64,000 bases of DNA. Source: Buttiauxella agrestis ATCC 33320. GTDB lineage: Bacteria > Pseudomonadota > Gammaproteobacteria > Enterobacterales > Enterobacteriaceae. This document shows, one piece after another, positions 9,080 through 19,180 of the stretch. A model generated the notes under the pieces. The model searched no databases. It saw nothing but the letters and a program-made list of their open reading frames with translations, and was not told the DNA's origin. Where the stretch lies: NCBI GenBank assembly GCA_024169445.1, contig JALKFA010000002.1, forward strand, positions 1 to 64,000, in the 5' to 3' direction. The first letter of the stretch is position 1. Every line of letters starts with the position of its first letter. Both the position numbers and the translations under genes were made by a program.

Positions 9080-12000
9080 ATGAAAAACCCATTAATCACC
9101 GCCCTGGCAGGGGTGGAGAGTGCCATTGCCTGGGCGTCACGTTACGCACTGGGCCAGGACTTCGCCCGCTACTGTGATTTACGCACCACCATCGGTCTGA
9201 CAGATGATGACCGCAAACGCCGACCGGACCTGACATCCCCGTATATTTTCGTCACTCACGATGGCCATTACGCCAGCGTGTTTGAAATAGAAGGGACTTA
9301 CTGCCAGTTTAACGAGCAGGAGGCCGTGACCGAGGAAGAACGCCGTGATCCGGCCCTGTTTTCCGCCTACATTGCACGACTGCACACCGTCCTGAGCAGC
9401 GAGTTTCAGGAGGTGGGCCACAAAACCAGCTTCATCTTTGAGTCAGACCCGGAAAAGGGATGTGAAGAGCTGCGCCGTCTGCTGGCTCACCAGTACCGGG
9501 GCCTGAAGCGTATGGGCCTCGATCTGGCCGATATTCTGGATGAGCGCATCGAGAAGCTGGCACCGTTTGTCGCCCGTGAGCGTGCGTTTCTGGTTGTTTA
9601 CACTGCCAAAAACGCCCTGAGCACCACTGAAATTCGTGATGAAGAGAAACGCCGCGAGGCCCTGCTCAAAAAGGCTCCGGGCGCACGTTTTGGCCAGAAC
9701 CCGGACTTTCAGGCACTCGAAGGGTTGAAGATCCGTCACGATGCCTTTGTGACCACCCTTGAGAACCAGCTGGCACGCGGGGATTTCAGTACCCGGATAC
9801 GTTTGATGACAGCGCATGAGTTTGGCAGCCATCTGCGTCAGCAAATTGAACGCGAAAGCACATCACCCGACTGGCGTCCGTTCCTGCCAGGCGATATCAG
9901 CTGGCCACACGGCCTGCCAAAAGGCGACGACCATTCCTGCCTGCTGGCACCTCACCTGAACTACCAGCTGTTTAACAGTGAACCGGAGCCTGTCGGTAAC
10001 CTGATGCACCTCGACGGGTACTGGCACGCCACCCTGGCGTTATCCCTCGGACCACAGAAACCGGAAACCTTCAGCCAGCTGTTTGCCAAAGTCAGTTCAA
10101 AACTCCCCTGGCGGGTCCGTATGGACATCATGCCGGGCGGGCTGGATATTCTCGGTGGTAAGCGCATGGTTCTCAGCCTGGCAGCACTCGTCCCGCCGCT
10201 GCGCAGAGTGTATGAATCAGTACAGTGGCTGGAAGGCACACACCAGAGCGATCCGGTCTGTGGCATGGCCATCAGCGCCAGCACCTGGGGGCGGACCACG
10301 GAAGAAGCGAAACGTAACCGCACCCTGCTCAAAAAAGGGCTGGAATCCTGGGGGGTATGTGAAGTCACAACCACGTTCGGGGATCCGCTGCGCGCCTGGG
10401 TGGCCACACTGGCCGGCTCGAATGCACTCAGCATTCCGTCCCTGCTCTTTCCGCCGCTGTCCGCCGCTCTGGCCCTGCTGCCGCTGCAGCGCCCGGCCAC
10501 ACCGTGGGACGATGATGCGAGTATTGTGTTCAGCAGCACCGACGGCAAACCCATTCCGGTCCGTCTGGCCAGCAGCCTGCAGACCAAATTTACCGAAGTG
10601 GTCGCCGGCGAGCCCGGCACCGGGAAGTCCGTGATGCTGGGCGCGCTCAGTGAGGCTATTTTGTTTTCTGGCCAGAACCAGTTGCCCTACCTGTCCTATG
10701 TGGACAAAGGGTTTTCTGCGCAGGGTCTGATCCGGCTCATCCGTGACGCCCTGCCAGCCAACCGCCAGGACGAAGTGGTGGGGGTCGTTCTGCAGAACAG
10801 TCGGGAGTTCTGTAAGAACCCGTTTGATGTCCAGCTCGGCGCCCGTTATCCGCTGACACCGGAGAAGGAATACCAGCTCAACATCTGTGAAACGCTGTGT
10901 ATCGATCCGGAAACGGGGATGCCGCCCAATGCGCAGGACTGCCGGCAGATCCTGAGCAAAGTTATCGACACCACCTTTAAAATTAATGCCGAGGTCACCC
11001 CAATACGCTACGCCCCGTCGGTGGAGCCGGAGGTGGATGCCGTACTCGAGAAGACCGGCCTCAACAGCGAATTTGATGCCGCGTGGTGGGCGGTGGCGTC
11101 CTGGTATGAAGTCCGCGACCTGCTGTTTAAACGCGGTGAAATTCAGGCGGCCACCCGTGCGCACTATCAGGCGATGCCGGAACTCAGCGACCTGCAGGTC
11201 CATCTGAACAGTCAGGATATCAGTACCGAGTACGGCACCATCACCCGCAAGGGCAGCGATGAAAAGCTGATTTCCTATATCAGCCGCTGCCTGTCTGATG
11301 CGCTGCGCTCCTACAAAATGCTCGCCAGTCGCACCGCTTTTGAGCTCAACCCGAACACCCGCGTGATTGCGATTGATCTGAATAACGTGGTGGGAGGAAA
11401 AACCCGCGCCGGTCAGTTGCGCACCGGACTGATGTACCTGTTTGCCGGTCAGATTGCCGCCGGACACTTCGAACTGCCGCAGTACCGTAGCGAACTCATG
11501 GATCTGCTGCCGCCGGCTTACCATGCGTTTCATCATGACCGGCTCACCCAGCTGGCACAGGAGGTGAAAACCAAAATCTATGACGAGCTGCACAATGTGA
11601 AAGACATTCCGTTCATCATGGAAAAACTGGAGACGCAGGACCTGGAGAACAGGAAATTCTTTATCCGTACCGTGCTGAGCTCGCAGTATCTGAACCACTT
11701 CCCGGCGTCCATTCTGAAATCGGCCAACTCCCTGTACCTGATGCAGGTATCCCACGAGGACCTGCCGTTGTTAACGGAGCATTTCGGTGTTCCCCTTCAT
11801 ACAGCGGAAGCCTTCCGCAGGATGGGAAGTGGCGCCGCACCAGACGGGAGCGGGACCGCGTTTCTGGCGTGCTTCCGCCTGAAGACGGGCAGGATGGTAC
11901 AGATACTGAAAAACACCCTCGGCCCGAAAGAGCTGTGGGCGCTGAACTCCACACCGGAAGATGCCGCCCTGCGTGACCTGCTGTATGACCTGCTCGACGG

Positions 12001-12157
12001 GCGCACAGCGAGAGCCATTCTTGCCGAACACTTCCCGTCAGGCAGTGCCGCACGGCTGATTGCGCTGCGCAAGAAAGAAGCCCGTGAGTCCGACCACACC
12101 AACATCATTAACAGACTGGCCACCGAGCTGATTGCCTCGCGTGGCCTCCACATCTGA
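9080..12157 (+). CDS. traU: TraU, DotO/IcmB-like conjugation ATPase
   Basis: This 1025-residue protein carries a Walker A motif GEPGTGKS at about residue 510 and a Walker B-like IAIDLNN near residue 760. Length, motif position and order after traT identify it as the large VirB4-class ATPase of type IVB systems, which powers assembly and transfer at the inner membrane. The 3' end overlaps the upstream part of the traW frame, but the likely traW start lies just after the stop. Confidence 0.92.
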   Translation: MKNPLITALAGVESAIAWASRYALGQDFARYCDLRTTIGLTDDDRKRRPDLTSPYIFVTHDGHYASVFEIEGTYCQFNEQEAVTEEERRDPALFSAYIARLHTVLSSEFQEVGHKTSFIFESDPEKGCEELRRLLAHQYRGLKRMGLDLADILDERIEKLAPFVARERAFLVVYTAKNALSTTEIRDEEKRREALLKKAPGARFGQNPDFQALEGLKIRHDAFVTTLENQLARGDFSTRIRLMTAHEFGSHLRQQIERESTSPDWRPFLPGDISWPHGLPKGDDHSCLLAPHLNYQLFNSEPEPVGNLMHLDGYWHATLALSLGPQKPETFSQLFAKVSSKLPWRVRMDIMPGGLDILGGKRMVLSLAALVPPLRRVYESVQWLEGTHQSDPVCGMAISASTWGRTTEEAKRNRTLLKKGLESWGVCEVTTTFGDPLRAWVATLAGSNALSIPSLLFPPLSAALALLPLQRPATPWDDDASIVFSSTDGKPIPVRLASSLQTKFTEVVAGEPGTGKSVMLGALSEAILFSGQNQLPYLSYVDKGFSAQGLIRLIRDALPANRQDEVVGVVLQNSREFCKNPFDVQLGARYPLTPEKEYQLNICETLCIDPETGMPPNAQDCRQILSKVIDTTFKINAEVTPIRYAPSVEPEVDAVLEKTGLNSEFDAAWWAVASWYEVRDLLFKRGEIQAATRAHYQAMPELSDLQVHLNSQDISTEYGTITRKGSDEKLISYISRCLSDALRSYKMLASRTAFELNPNTRVIAIDLNNVVGGKTRAGQLRTGLMYLFAGQIAAGHFELPQYRSELMDLLPPAYHAFHHDRLTQLAQEVKTKIYDELHNVKDIPFIMEKLETQDLENRKFFIRTVLSSQYLNHFPASILKSANSLYLMQVSHEDLPLLTEHFGVPLHTAEAFRRMGSGAAPDGSGTAFLACFRLKTGRMVQILKNTLGPKELWALNSTPEDAALRDLLYDLLDGRTARAILAEHFPSGSAARLIALRKKEARESDHTNIINRLATELIASRGLHI

Positions 12158-12170
12158 TACAGGTATTCCT

Positions 12171-13367
12171 ATGCGAAAATTGTTACTTGCGGCCTGTGTG
12201 GGCAGCGTGATGCTGCCTGCCGTCAAGGCACTGGCCTACACGGTCAACGTCAACAGCAGTATCCCCATTACCACCCAGGTTGTGCCGCAGCTGAGTACGG
12301 CGAACGGCACCCTGTCCGGAATTCTGACCACCACCCGCGAACTGGGCGGCGCGGTCAGTTCCGGGAACGACAAAATTTCCGCCATGATCCAGCAGTCGAA
12401 CGAGAATATGCAGCAGTTCGCCACCTATGCGCAGCAGGCGCAAAATCTGGAAACCGCCCGCCGCAGTTACACCGTACCGGCGTCTATCTGCAGTGAGTCC
12501 GGCTCCGGTCAGGCTGCACAGATAAACCGTCAGTCCGGGTCTAAGCAGGGAAAATTGTCCAGCGGCAAAGCCGTGAGCAATACGGCTGTGAAAAAAGTGC
12601 TGGAAAACAAGGCAGCGGCACCGGAACAGGACCTGTTTGCCACAGCCAATGTTCACAGCCAGTACTGCACAGCGTCGGATGTTCAGGCCTGGGGTGAGTT
12701 ATGCAAACGCGAATCCGAACTGCCGGGGGGCGACAAGCAACTCCGCTCCGTACTGGCCGGGGCGGGCAAAGAGGACAAGGCACCTGAGCTGACGTTTACG
12801 CCAGAACAGACCGATGCCGCCATGATGTACATGAAAAACTCGGTACGTAAAAGTGTGGGTCGCACCCTCAAAAAGGGTGAAATCAAAACCGATGCCGGTC
12901 GACAGTATCTGGGCATGGCGACTCAGCATGAAGCTATCCAGAGTGCGGCAGAGCAACCTCAACTGGCCATGATTGCCGGCAGTCAGCCCAGCGAGGCGAC
13001 AAAGGACGTGCTGGCAGAAGCCCTGCAGTCACCCTCCAGTAAAGCCTGGTTCGATGAAAATGCCTCACCCGAAGCCCGACGGTCCGGAATGATGTCCCAG
13101 CGTGAATTTGAAGCCTTTGAAGTCAACCGACGCTATGCCAATACCGATTATCTGACGGACCTGCAGGAAATGGACGGCGACAATCTGGCCCGCGAATCCA
13201 TCCGCATTCAGAGTCTGCAGAATGCCCTGCTCCTCAGCATTCGCCAGCAATTGCAGGAGAACGCCATTCTGGCGGGCCAGCAACTGAGTATTGCCGGCGC
13301 AGATTATTACGAACCGCGCATGGCGCAGAAACAACAACAGGTATCAACAGGAGCGGCACGCGAATGA
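12171..13367 (+). CDS. traW: TraW-like exported transfer protein
   Basis: I place the start at ATG 12171 (MRKLLLAACVGSVMLPAVKA), which gives a good signal peptide and sits after AGGTATTCCT; an upstream in-frame ATG at 12132 lies inside traU. The mature protein of about 380 residues is Gln/Ala-rich with long helical stretches. It occupies the traW slot between the traU ATPase and traX in IncI/IncM plasmids, a position compared with icmX. The final ATGA overlaps the start of traX. Confidence 0.7.
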   Translation: MRKLLLAACVGSVMLPAVKALAYTVNVNSSIPITTQVVPQLSTANGTLSGILTTTRELGGAVSSGNDKISAMIQQSNENMQQFATYAQQAQNLETARRSYTVPASICSESGSGQAAQINRQSGSKQGKLSSGKAVSNTAVKKVLENKAAAPEQDLFATANVHSQYCTASDVQAWGELCKRESELPGGDKQLRSVLAGAGKEDKAPELTFTPEQTDAAMMYMKNSVRKSVGRTLKKGEIKTDAGRQYLGMATQHEAIQSAAEQPQLAMIAGSQPSEATKDVLAEALQSPSSKAWFDENASPEARRSGMMSQREFEAFEVNRRYANTDYLTDLQEMDGDNLARESIRIQSLQNALLLSIRQQLQENAILAGQQLSIAGADYYEPRMAQKQQQVSTGAARE

Positions 13368-13870
13368 AACCGGGAACAGCAAAAAAACACTCCTGGTGGG
13401 CAGCCAGTCTCCTTCTGCCTTTACCTGAAGTCCGTTGGGTCCTGCGAACCCTGAACTATGCTGGCACGAAAAAAATGGCACAGGTCAAAGACCTCCGCCG
13501 CCGGTATCGTGAAGAGAAGGATCTGGAGCTGACATTTGATGAAGCGGTGAGCGCAAGCGGTCGCACCCGGGAGGAACTGACAGCACGTTTCAGGCTCGGA
13601 AAGCGCCTGTGGTTACTGCTGTTTATCCCGGTAACCATATTCACCCTGGCGTTACTGTTTGCCGTACTGGTCAACGCGACCACACTGGACAGTCTGATCC
13701 TGTGGCGGGCGGGCAGCATGCTGTTTGCGCTGACCGGTTTCTGCACCCTGCTCTTTAGTGGTGCCCTCAAATGCCAGCTGCGCCTGTGGCAGTTACAGAC
13801 CGGCCATCTCGGCACCTTCCAGGAATGGCGCGCAACAGGCCGCGGGCTGACATCCATCCTGAGCTGGTAA
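13364..13870 (+). CDS. traX: TraX-like membrane protein
   Basis: This 168-residue protein overlaps traW by 4 bases. It has a basic N-terminal region and two hydrophobic helices around residues 85-105 (LWLLLFIPVTIFTLALLFAVL) and 112-135 (LILWRAGSMLFALTGFCTLLF). Size, topology and position before the dotA-like traY match TraX of IncI plasmids, compared with IcmV. Confidence 0.7.
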   Translation: MKPGTAKKHSWWAASLLLPLPEVRWVLRTLNYAGTKKMAQVKDLRRRYREEKDLELTFDEAVSASGRTREELTARFRLGKRLWLLLFIPVTIFTLALLFAVLVNATTLDSLILWRAGSMLFALTGFCTLLFSGALKCQLRLWQLQTGHLGTFQEWRATGRGLTSILSW

Positions 13871-13927
13871 TTCCACTCCTTTTTCCCTGCCCCGGCCTGC
13901 CGGGGATCTGACGTCAGGAAACACCCT

Positions 13928-16072
13928 ATGAAACTGCTTCTGAGACTGCTGCCGGTCATTGCGCTGGCCGCGTTGTCATGGCCTGCACTGGCCGACAATA
14001 TTGGTTTTGACTCCATCAACTCGGCCGCCACCCGTTCCACAGACCTCTCCCGACAGATGATGGTGATGGTTTTTGGTGATGTGGTAAACAACCCGCTTCA
14101 GCCCGCCACGGCCAGTTTTATTGGCGTGCTGTATGGCGTGTTTAACGGCATCGTCTCCGGCATGGCCTTTGTGTGGTTTGTGGCCATCGCCCTGCGCGCG
14201 ACCGTACTGTCAGGTAACCGTGGTCGCGTATTCGGTGATGGCAACACCGTCATGGCGCCCGTGTCATCCCTTGTCGGCTTTATGTCCCTCATCCCGACCC
14301 CGTCGGGCTGGTCCATTTCCAATCTGGTGTTTCTGTGGACGGCCAGCATCATGGGCGTGGGGAGTGCAAACCTCCTGGTGGACAGCGCAGCAGACTCAAT
14401 CATGGCCGGTCAGTCGATGATTGTTCAGCCCGTCGCGGGTCAGACGGTGGACGCATCCCGGGGGATCTTTGGCATGTACCTCTGCCAGGCTGCCACCAAT
14501 ACAGAACAGGCAGAAATGCACCAGTACGGCAGCAGCAGCACCCCGCCAATGGGGACGCAAACCTCCGGGGACGGGCGTGAAATTCGAGTCACGAACGGCA
14601 GCGCACTGTGTGGCACTGCGCGGATTCCCGAGTCTTCAGATGACACAACCTGGTATGGTTTTAAGACCACAGCGACGACGGCCCCGGTGGAAGCCGCCCA
14701 GTTAAATGCCTTCAGAACCATGAACGCCACACTGTCTGCTGCGGCACAAAACTATGTCAGCGCGTACCGCAGCTACCAGGAAGGCAGCGGCTCTAAACTG
14801 CCCGACTCCGAGAAAATCATTTATCAGGCCGCACAGGAGTATGAAAACACCATTAACCGGGCGATATCCGGCATTAATGATGAAAATAAAATTCGCAGTG
14901 AAATGAATGACTATATTAAAAAGAATGGCTGGATTGTCCTGGGCGCCTGGTATCAGTCATTTGCCACCGCAAATAATAAAGTTAATAGCATAGCCAGAAA
15001 AGTACCTATTGTCTCAAGCGCAACTAACCTTGGGGAAATAGGAGTGACTGGTTTGAACAAAGAAATAAGTCAAGTTATTGCTACCCAACGACAGAACTCG
15101 ACTTATACAACACCATTAGGTTCAACCAACCATAGACTAAAAGACTCTTCGAGCGATACACCGTCTGCCAACTCAGCGCTATTAGAGTTAATGCCTTTAA
15201 CTCAACAAGGAACATATGGGATTATAAATATCCTGAGCAAAAGTGGCAGTGGTGACTTTAACAACCAGTCAAACCCATTGTTAAGCATGAAATCTATAGG
15301 GGACTATACATTAGGAACAGCTGAAGCTACGCTTGCGGCGTATACAGCGGCAAAGGTTGCAGTCAGCGTGGCAACGGGAGGTAATGGGCTGGCAATAATA
15401 ATAAATGGACTATCCGGGGCGGGAAATGTTGCAGATGGTGTTTTATCTGCTATTGCTCCCGTTATTTACTTCATTTTATTTATTCTGGTAAGTGTTGGTT
15501 TCTCACTATCTATTTTCTTACCATTTATTCCATTTATATATTGGATAACAGCTTGTACGTCTTGGCTCGCTACAGTGTTAATTGGAACGACGGCTGGTAC
15601 GTTATGGGCATGGACGCATATCGGAACAGAATCTGACAAAGGTAGCAGGGCGACATATGGATACATCTTTCTCATCGATGCAGCTATTCGACCAGGACTT
15701 ATGGTATTCGGCTTTTTCTTTGCCAGTCTGGTAGTGGTTGCGATAGGTACACTCTTGAATTTTCTCATTGTGCCAGCCATGGCTAACGTGCAAGCCGAGT
15801 CGGTTACAGGTCTGGCTAGTATGATTGGGATCCTCATGATCTATGCAAGGATGTGTACCATGCTGGTATCTTCAGCTTTCAGTTTGCAAGTTTATATGCC
15901 GGATTATGTAATTGCATGGCTGGGTGGGAGAGAGGCTGCACAGATAATGAAAGGTGCCGTTGAGTCTACACGAAATATGTTCGCCGGATTCGGTGGAAAA
16001 ATGGGGGCAACGCCGGGGTTCAAGAAAATAGAGGATAAAAATAGTGGTAGGACTGATAACGGTTTCAAATAA
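13928..16072 (+). CDS. traY: TraY, DotA-like polytopic membrane protein
   Basis: This 714-residue protein has a signal peptide (ending ALA) and clusters of transmembrane helices early and late, flanking a large central periplasmic domain. This is the DotA/TraY architecture. In R64 TraY is the recipient-recognised target of the ExcA exclusion protein. Base composition shifts strongly inside the gene: up to about 14,860 it is GC-rich like its neighbours, and from there to the stop it is AT-rich with different codon use (many AAT, ATA, TTA, AGA). This suggests the second half was acquired by recombination together with the following exclusion gene. Confidence 0.88.
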   Translation: MKLLLRLLPVIALAALSWPALADNIGFDSINSAATRSTDLSRQMMVMVFGDVVNNPLQPATASFIGVLYGVFNGIVSGMAFVWFVAIALRATVLSGNRGRVFGDGNTVMAPVSSLVGFMSLIPTPSGWSISNLVFLWTASIMGVGSANLLVDSAADSIMAGQSMIVQPVAGQTVDASRGIFGMYLCQAATNTEQAEMHQYGSSSTPPMGTQTSGDGREIRVTNGSALCGTARIPESSDDTTWYGFKTTATTAPVEAAQLNAFRTMNATLSAAAQNYVSAYRSYQEGSGSKLPDSEKIIYQAAQEYENTINRAISGINDENKIRSEMNDYIKKNGWIVLGAWYQSFATANNKVNSIARKVPIVSSATNLGEIGVTGLNKEISQVIATQRQNSTYTTPLGSTNHRLKDSSSDTPSANSALLELMPLTQQGTYGIINILSKSGSGDFNNQSNPLLSMKSIGDYTLGTAEATLAAYTAAKVAVSVATGGNGLAIIINGLSGAGNVADGVLSAIAPVIYFILFILVSVGFSLSIFLPFIPFIYWITACTSWLATVLIGTTAGTLWAWTHIGTESDKGSRATYGYIFLIDAAIRPGLMVFGFFFASLVVVAIGTLLNFLIVPAMANVQAESVTGLASMIGILMIYARMCTMLVSSAFSLQVYMPDYVIAWLGGREAAQIMKGAVESTRNMFAGFGGKMGATPGFKKIEDKNSGRTDNGFK

Positions 16073-16137
16073 AGAAAATTTATATTTGTTTTACCTTCCA
16101 CATAATATAAAATAGAAGAAAATAAAAGGAGATTATT

Positions 16138-16809
16138 ATGATTGTAAAAAACCTCGACCCTTACAGACCGGCCTTATCATTTAAACTGCTATTCACAACA
16201 ATCATGATGGGGGTGTTTTGTGGCATACCCATCTTGATATTTTACTGCTGGGCTTCATATTTTCACTATGTAAACTCGTCCACAGGTAATTACAACTACC
16301 TGTTAATATCTTGCACAGCTTTAACTGCCATACTTTTATCGATATTGATCATTTGTATCAAACAAAGAAAACAGCGAAACCTTTTTTTGAACCACTTTAA
16401 AAAGGTTGTTTTTTTTGAACCGCTAAAATGTGATGAATGTAAAACTATTACCGGCTCGCATTATGCAGGCCTTGATGTTAAAAATGGTATTTTGTTGGTC
16501 ATAGCTCACACAAATACAAGCATGAGAACTCTATTCGTCCCCAAAGATTATTTAGTGATGGGGTTCGATATGAACAGCTTCACAACTGCAGAGCTTCATG
16601 GCAGGCGTTTAACCATTTACACTGGAAAGCCAGATATTCCGTTTGTCATAGTTGATCATAAACATGCTCCTGTATTGTTTGAGCGATTATCAGCCATGCG
16701 TAATCGAAATTATCGTTATGAAAATAGTGTTCCCGGCTTCGTTGAACACCATGCACGTCGTATCGCGGACGAAAACAACCTGAATCTGGTCATGTCACGC
16801 TTCAACTAA
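16138..16809 (+). CDS. excA: ExcA-like entry-exclusion protein
   Basis: This 223-residue protein is in an AT-rich stretch with a strong ribosome site (AAAAGGAG) 6 bases before the ATG. Two N-terminal membrane helices (about residues 20-45 and 55-75) are followed by a soluble cytoplasmic domain. Length, topology and place between traY and trbA match ExcA of IncI plasmids, which blocks entry of a related plasmid by acting on the donor's TraY. I see no diagnostic motif, so the call rests on layout and the shared composition with the 3' half of traY. Confidence 0.65.
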   Translation: MIVKNLDPYRPALSFKLLFTTIMMGVFCGIPILIFYCWASYFHYVNSSTGNYNYLLISCTALTAILLSILIICIKQRKQRNLFLNHFKKVVFFEPLKCDECKTITGSHYAGLDVKNGILLVIAHTNTSMRTLFVPKDYLVMGFDMNSFTTAELHGRRLTIYTGKPDIPFVIVDHKHAPVLFERLSAMRNRNYRYENSVPGFVEHHARRIADENNLNLVMSRFN

Positions 16810-16845
16810 CGACTGACGTCTCCTTACCAACAATCTCCTGAGTAC

Positions 16846-16876
16846 AGGGCACCTCTTCGCAGGTGCCCTTTCTTTT
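16846..16876 (+). terminator. Rho-independent terminator after excA
   Basis: An 8-bp stem (GGGCACCT/AGGTGCCC) with a 6-base loop is followed by TTTCTTTT. It separates the AT-rich traY/excA segment from trbA, which then needs its own promoter or read-through. Confidence 0.75.
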
Positions 16877-16904
16877 GCCTTAAATTCATTCACTGGAACC
16901 TCTT

Positions 16905-18167
16905 ATGGCGCCTCCTAACCGTGACGTCCAGTCTTCTAATGACTGGTCGCTGGCCGCTGTCGGCCTGATTGTTGTACTGATTGTTCTCGCCATCTTCTTC
17001 CGGGAAACCGTGGTCGAGTACACCTCCTTGTTTCTTTACTTTCTCTGGAGTCTGGCTGATATCCCGCAGACTCACCACCTTGCCGCCTGGCGTATCAACC
17101 TTCTGGTCAACACGCACAATCATGCGCAGGACGTTTCCTGGTCTGAGTTCTTCTCCGTGATGGACCTGACCGCCGGTATTCTATTGTTGTTCCTGGTGCC
17201 GGTAGTCGTGTTCGGTGTACTCGCCGTGCGTGGCCATCAGGTCAGCAGAACACGGCGCGATATCTCCATCCGGACACTCCCGCGCATTATGTCGGCCTTT
17301 TCACCCGCCATTATTCCTGCACTGAACTACGGCGACAAAAAGACCCAGTTGCTCAACGTTGATCCGGAAGAGCACCGCAGCGCGGCCTCACCGGAGGAGT
17401 TTGCAAAAGAAAACAGACTGGTTGTGAACCGCCAGCTGCGCCACGACCTGGCAGAAGCCTGTTTTTTTGCCCAGCTGGGGAAGGCCTTTACATCAGGTAG
17501 CACGCCGGCACAACGGTTTGAACAGTTCTCCGATCACGAACGAGCCATGTTCGCCATCTTTGGCCTGCAGCACTTCCTGGACAAGCGCAAAGAGGCAGAA
17601 GCCCTCGTCGATACGCTCAACCGTTCCACGCTGAAATCCGACCGTAAATACCGTAACAAAACGGGATACCCCAACCTGTCTCTGGCTGATTCCGCCTTCC
17701 GGCGCGTCACCTCCTCGCCAGACGCTATCGAGTGGATCCGGCGCTATCGCTATGCCAGAACCGCAATACAGGCGCTGCACGACAACGACCTGCACCTGCC
17801 CATCCGGCGTTATCGCTGGCTGAAGGGCCTGGACCGGACACTCTGGTACGCCCTGGCGTCGACGGGTCGCCCGTGGCCCTTCATTGAAGGAACGGCGGTG
17901 GTCAGTCAGGCCCACTGGGAAAGCGTGGCCGCACAGTACGGCATCCACCTGGACCGCCCCATCATGAGACTGGCCATTGAAGGGCTGGAAGCCGATCTGC
18001 GCAATCTCGGTGCCGTCGCAGAAGAAATGAATGCATCACCGGCAACCCCACAAGACGACGGTGAAGAGGATGAGGACGACGACGACGAGGATGACACCTC
18101 CGCAGCTGCTGAGCAGGAGCCTCACGTTCACCGCCACGTACACACTTTCAAACCAAAAATGAGATAA
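16905..18167 (+). CDS. trbA: TrbA, DotM/IcmP-like coupling-complex protein
   Basis: This 420-residue protein has two to three N-terminal membrane segments (around residues 15-35, 43-60 and 90-110) and a large soluble domain. IncI TrbA corresponds to DotM/IcmP, a partner of the DotL/TrbC coupling ATPase encoded two genes downstream. The C-terminus carries an unusually acidic run (EEDEDDDDEDDTS) followed by a His-rich end (HVHRHVHTF). The stop is 2 bases before the trbB ATG. Confidence 0.8.
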   Translation: MAPPNRDVQSSNDWSLAAVGLIVVLIVLAIFFRETVVEYTSLFLYFLWSLADIPQTHHLAAWRINLLVNTHNHAQDVSWSEFFSVMDLTAGILLLFLVPVVVFGVLAVRGHQVSRTRRDISIRTLPRIMSAFSPAIIPALNYGDKKTQLLNVDPEEHRSAASPEEFAKENRLVVNRQLRHDLAEACFFAQLGKAFTSGSTPAQRFEQFSDHERAMFAIFGLQHFLDKRKEAEALVDTLNRSTLKSDRKYRNKTGYPNLSLADSAFRRVTSSPDAIEWIRRYRYARTAIQALHDNDLHLPIRRYRWLKGLDRTLWYALASTGRPWPFIEGTAVVSQAHWESVAAQYGIHLDRPIMRLAIEGLEADLRNLGAVAEEMNASPATPQDDGEEDEDDDDEDDTSAAAEQEPHVHRHVHTFKPKMR

Positions 18168-18169
18168 CC

Positions 18170-19168
18170 ATGACCAATTTAATTGATACCTGGACCACCC
18201 ACACATCTGGCCGCCAGGTGCGTGTACTGAAAAATACTGACGAACTGTTCACTGTCTCCCGCTGGCGTAAAGCGCCTTACCATCTGGTCATTGAAGAGCA
18301 GGAAGGCAAATACGGGCTGTGGTTGATGGAAGACTATGCCCACACCCGTCTCTTTTTGGCCACCAGTGAAATTGAAGCCCGCCAGGCGCTGACCAGCACG
18401 GCTGATGCCTTTGGCAAGATGGATACCCCCAGCCAGCTGCGCCGCAAACTGGTGCCCGCCGCGGTACTGACCCTCACCCTGCTGGCCGGCTTTATTGCCG
18501 GGCACGTCACCCGTAGTTCCCCGGCTGAGCTGCTGATGCCGCCTGACATTTCTACCGGACGACTGATGCAACAAACGCCGACACCACCGGTTATCGCACA
18601 GGCGCCAGCAGCACCGTCCGCGCCTGAGTCGTCCATAAACGAGCCTGGCCGCCTGTCAGAGCAGGGAATGGCAGAAGCTCGTCAGTTACTGGCACAGCGT
18701 CTGAGCACCGCAGCCGCGAATGGCAGCTACACCGTTTCGCTGTCTACCGGCCATGCCCGGACACTGTATCTGTTCTCCGATCCGGAGTGTGGAAACTGCC
18801 GTATTTTCGAACCGACTGTCCAGGCCCTTGCCGGGCAATACAACGTGGTCATTTTCCCGGTCACGACGGTGGGTAAAGCCACAACAGCTGAGCGTGTGGC
18901 ACCCGTCTTGTGCGCGCCGGCAGACAAACGCGCGGGCCTGTGGCGCAACCTGTTTGATATCGGTGCAGGGATGCTCAATCCGGCGCAGAACGTGGCCCCG
19001 GCGAGCTGCGATGCAGGCTTCGATGCGCTGGCGCGCAATGACATGGCACTGGATATGTTCCAGCTTCCCGGCACACCGACGGTTATCAGTGATGATGGCC
19101 GGATGATCCCACTACAGGCCATGACCAGTGATGAAGCCATTAAGGCATTTCTCGACAGCCAGCCATAA
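18170..19168 (+). CDS. trbB: TrbB, thioredoxin-fold disulphide protein
   Basis: This 332-residue protein has a cytoplasmic N-terminus, one membrane helix near residues 100-116 (VPAAVLTLTLLAGFIAGHV) and a periplasmic thioredoxin-like domain with a CGNC active-site motif at about residue 206, followed by a cis-proline-type GTPT near residue 303. This is DsbC-like. TrbB in IncI plasmids probably oxidises or isomerises disulphides of transfer proteins. It lies between trbA and trbC as in R64 and pCTX-M3. Confidence 0.85.
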   Translation: MTNLIDTWTTHTSGRQVRVLKNTDELFTVSRWRKAPYHLVIEEQEGKYGLWLMEDYAHTRLFLATSEIEARQALTSTADAFGKMDTPSQLRRKLVPAAVLTLTLLAGFIAGHVTRSSPAELLMPPDISTGRLMQQTPTPPVIAQAPAAPSAPESSINEPGRLSEQGMAEARQLLAQRLSTAAANGSYTVSLSTGHARTLYLFSDPECGNCRIFEPTVQALAGQYNVVIFPVTTVGKATTAERVAPVLCAPADKRAGLWRNLFDIGAGMLNPAQNVAPASCDAGFDALARNDMALDMFQLPGTPTVISDDGRMIPLQAMTSDEAIKAFLDSQP

Positions 19169-19180
19169 GGATGACACCAG

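Noticed and set aside
10217-11755. 512-codon leftward frame opposite traU
   Set aside because: It is antisense to a clear ATPase gene with conserved motifs, and its translated sequence has no recognisable domain.
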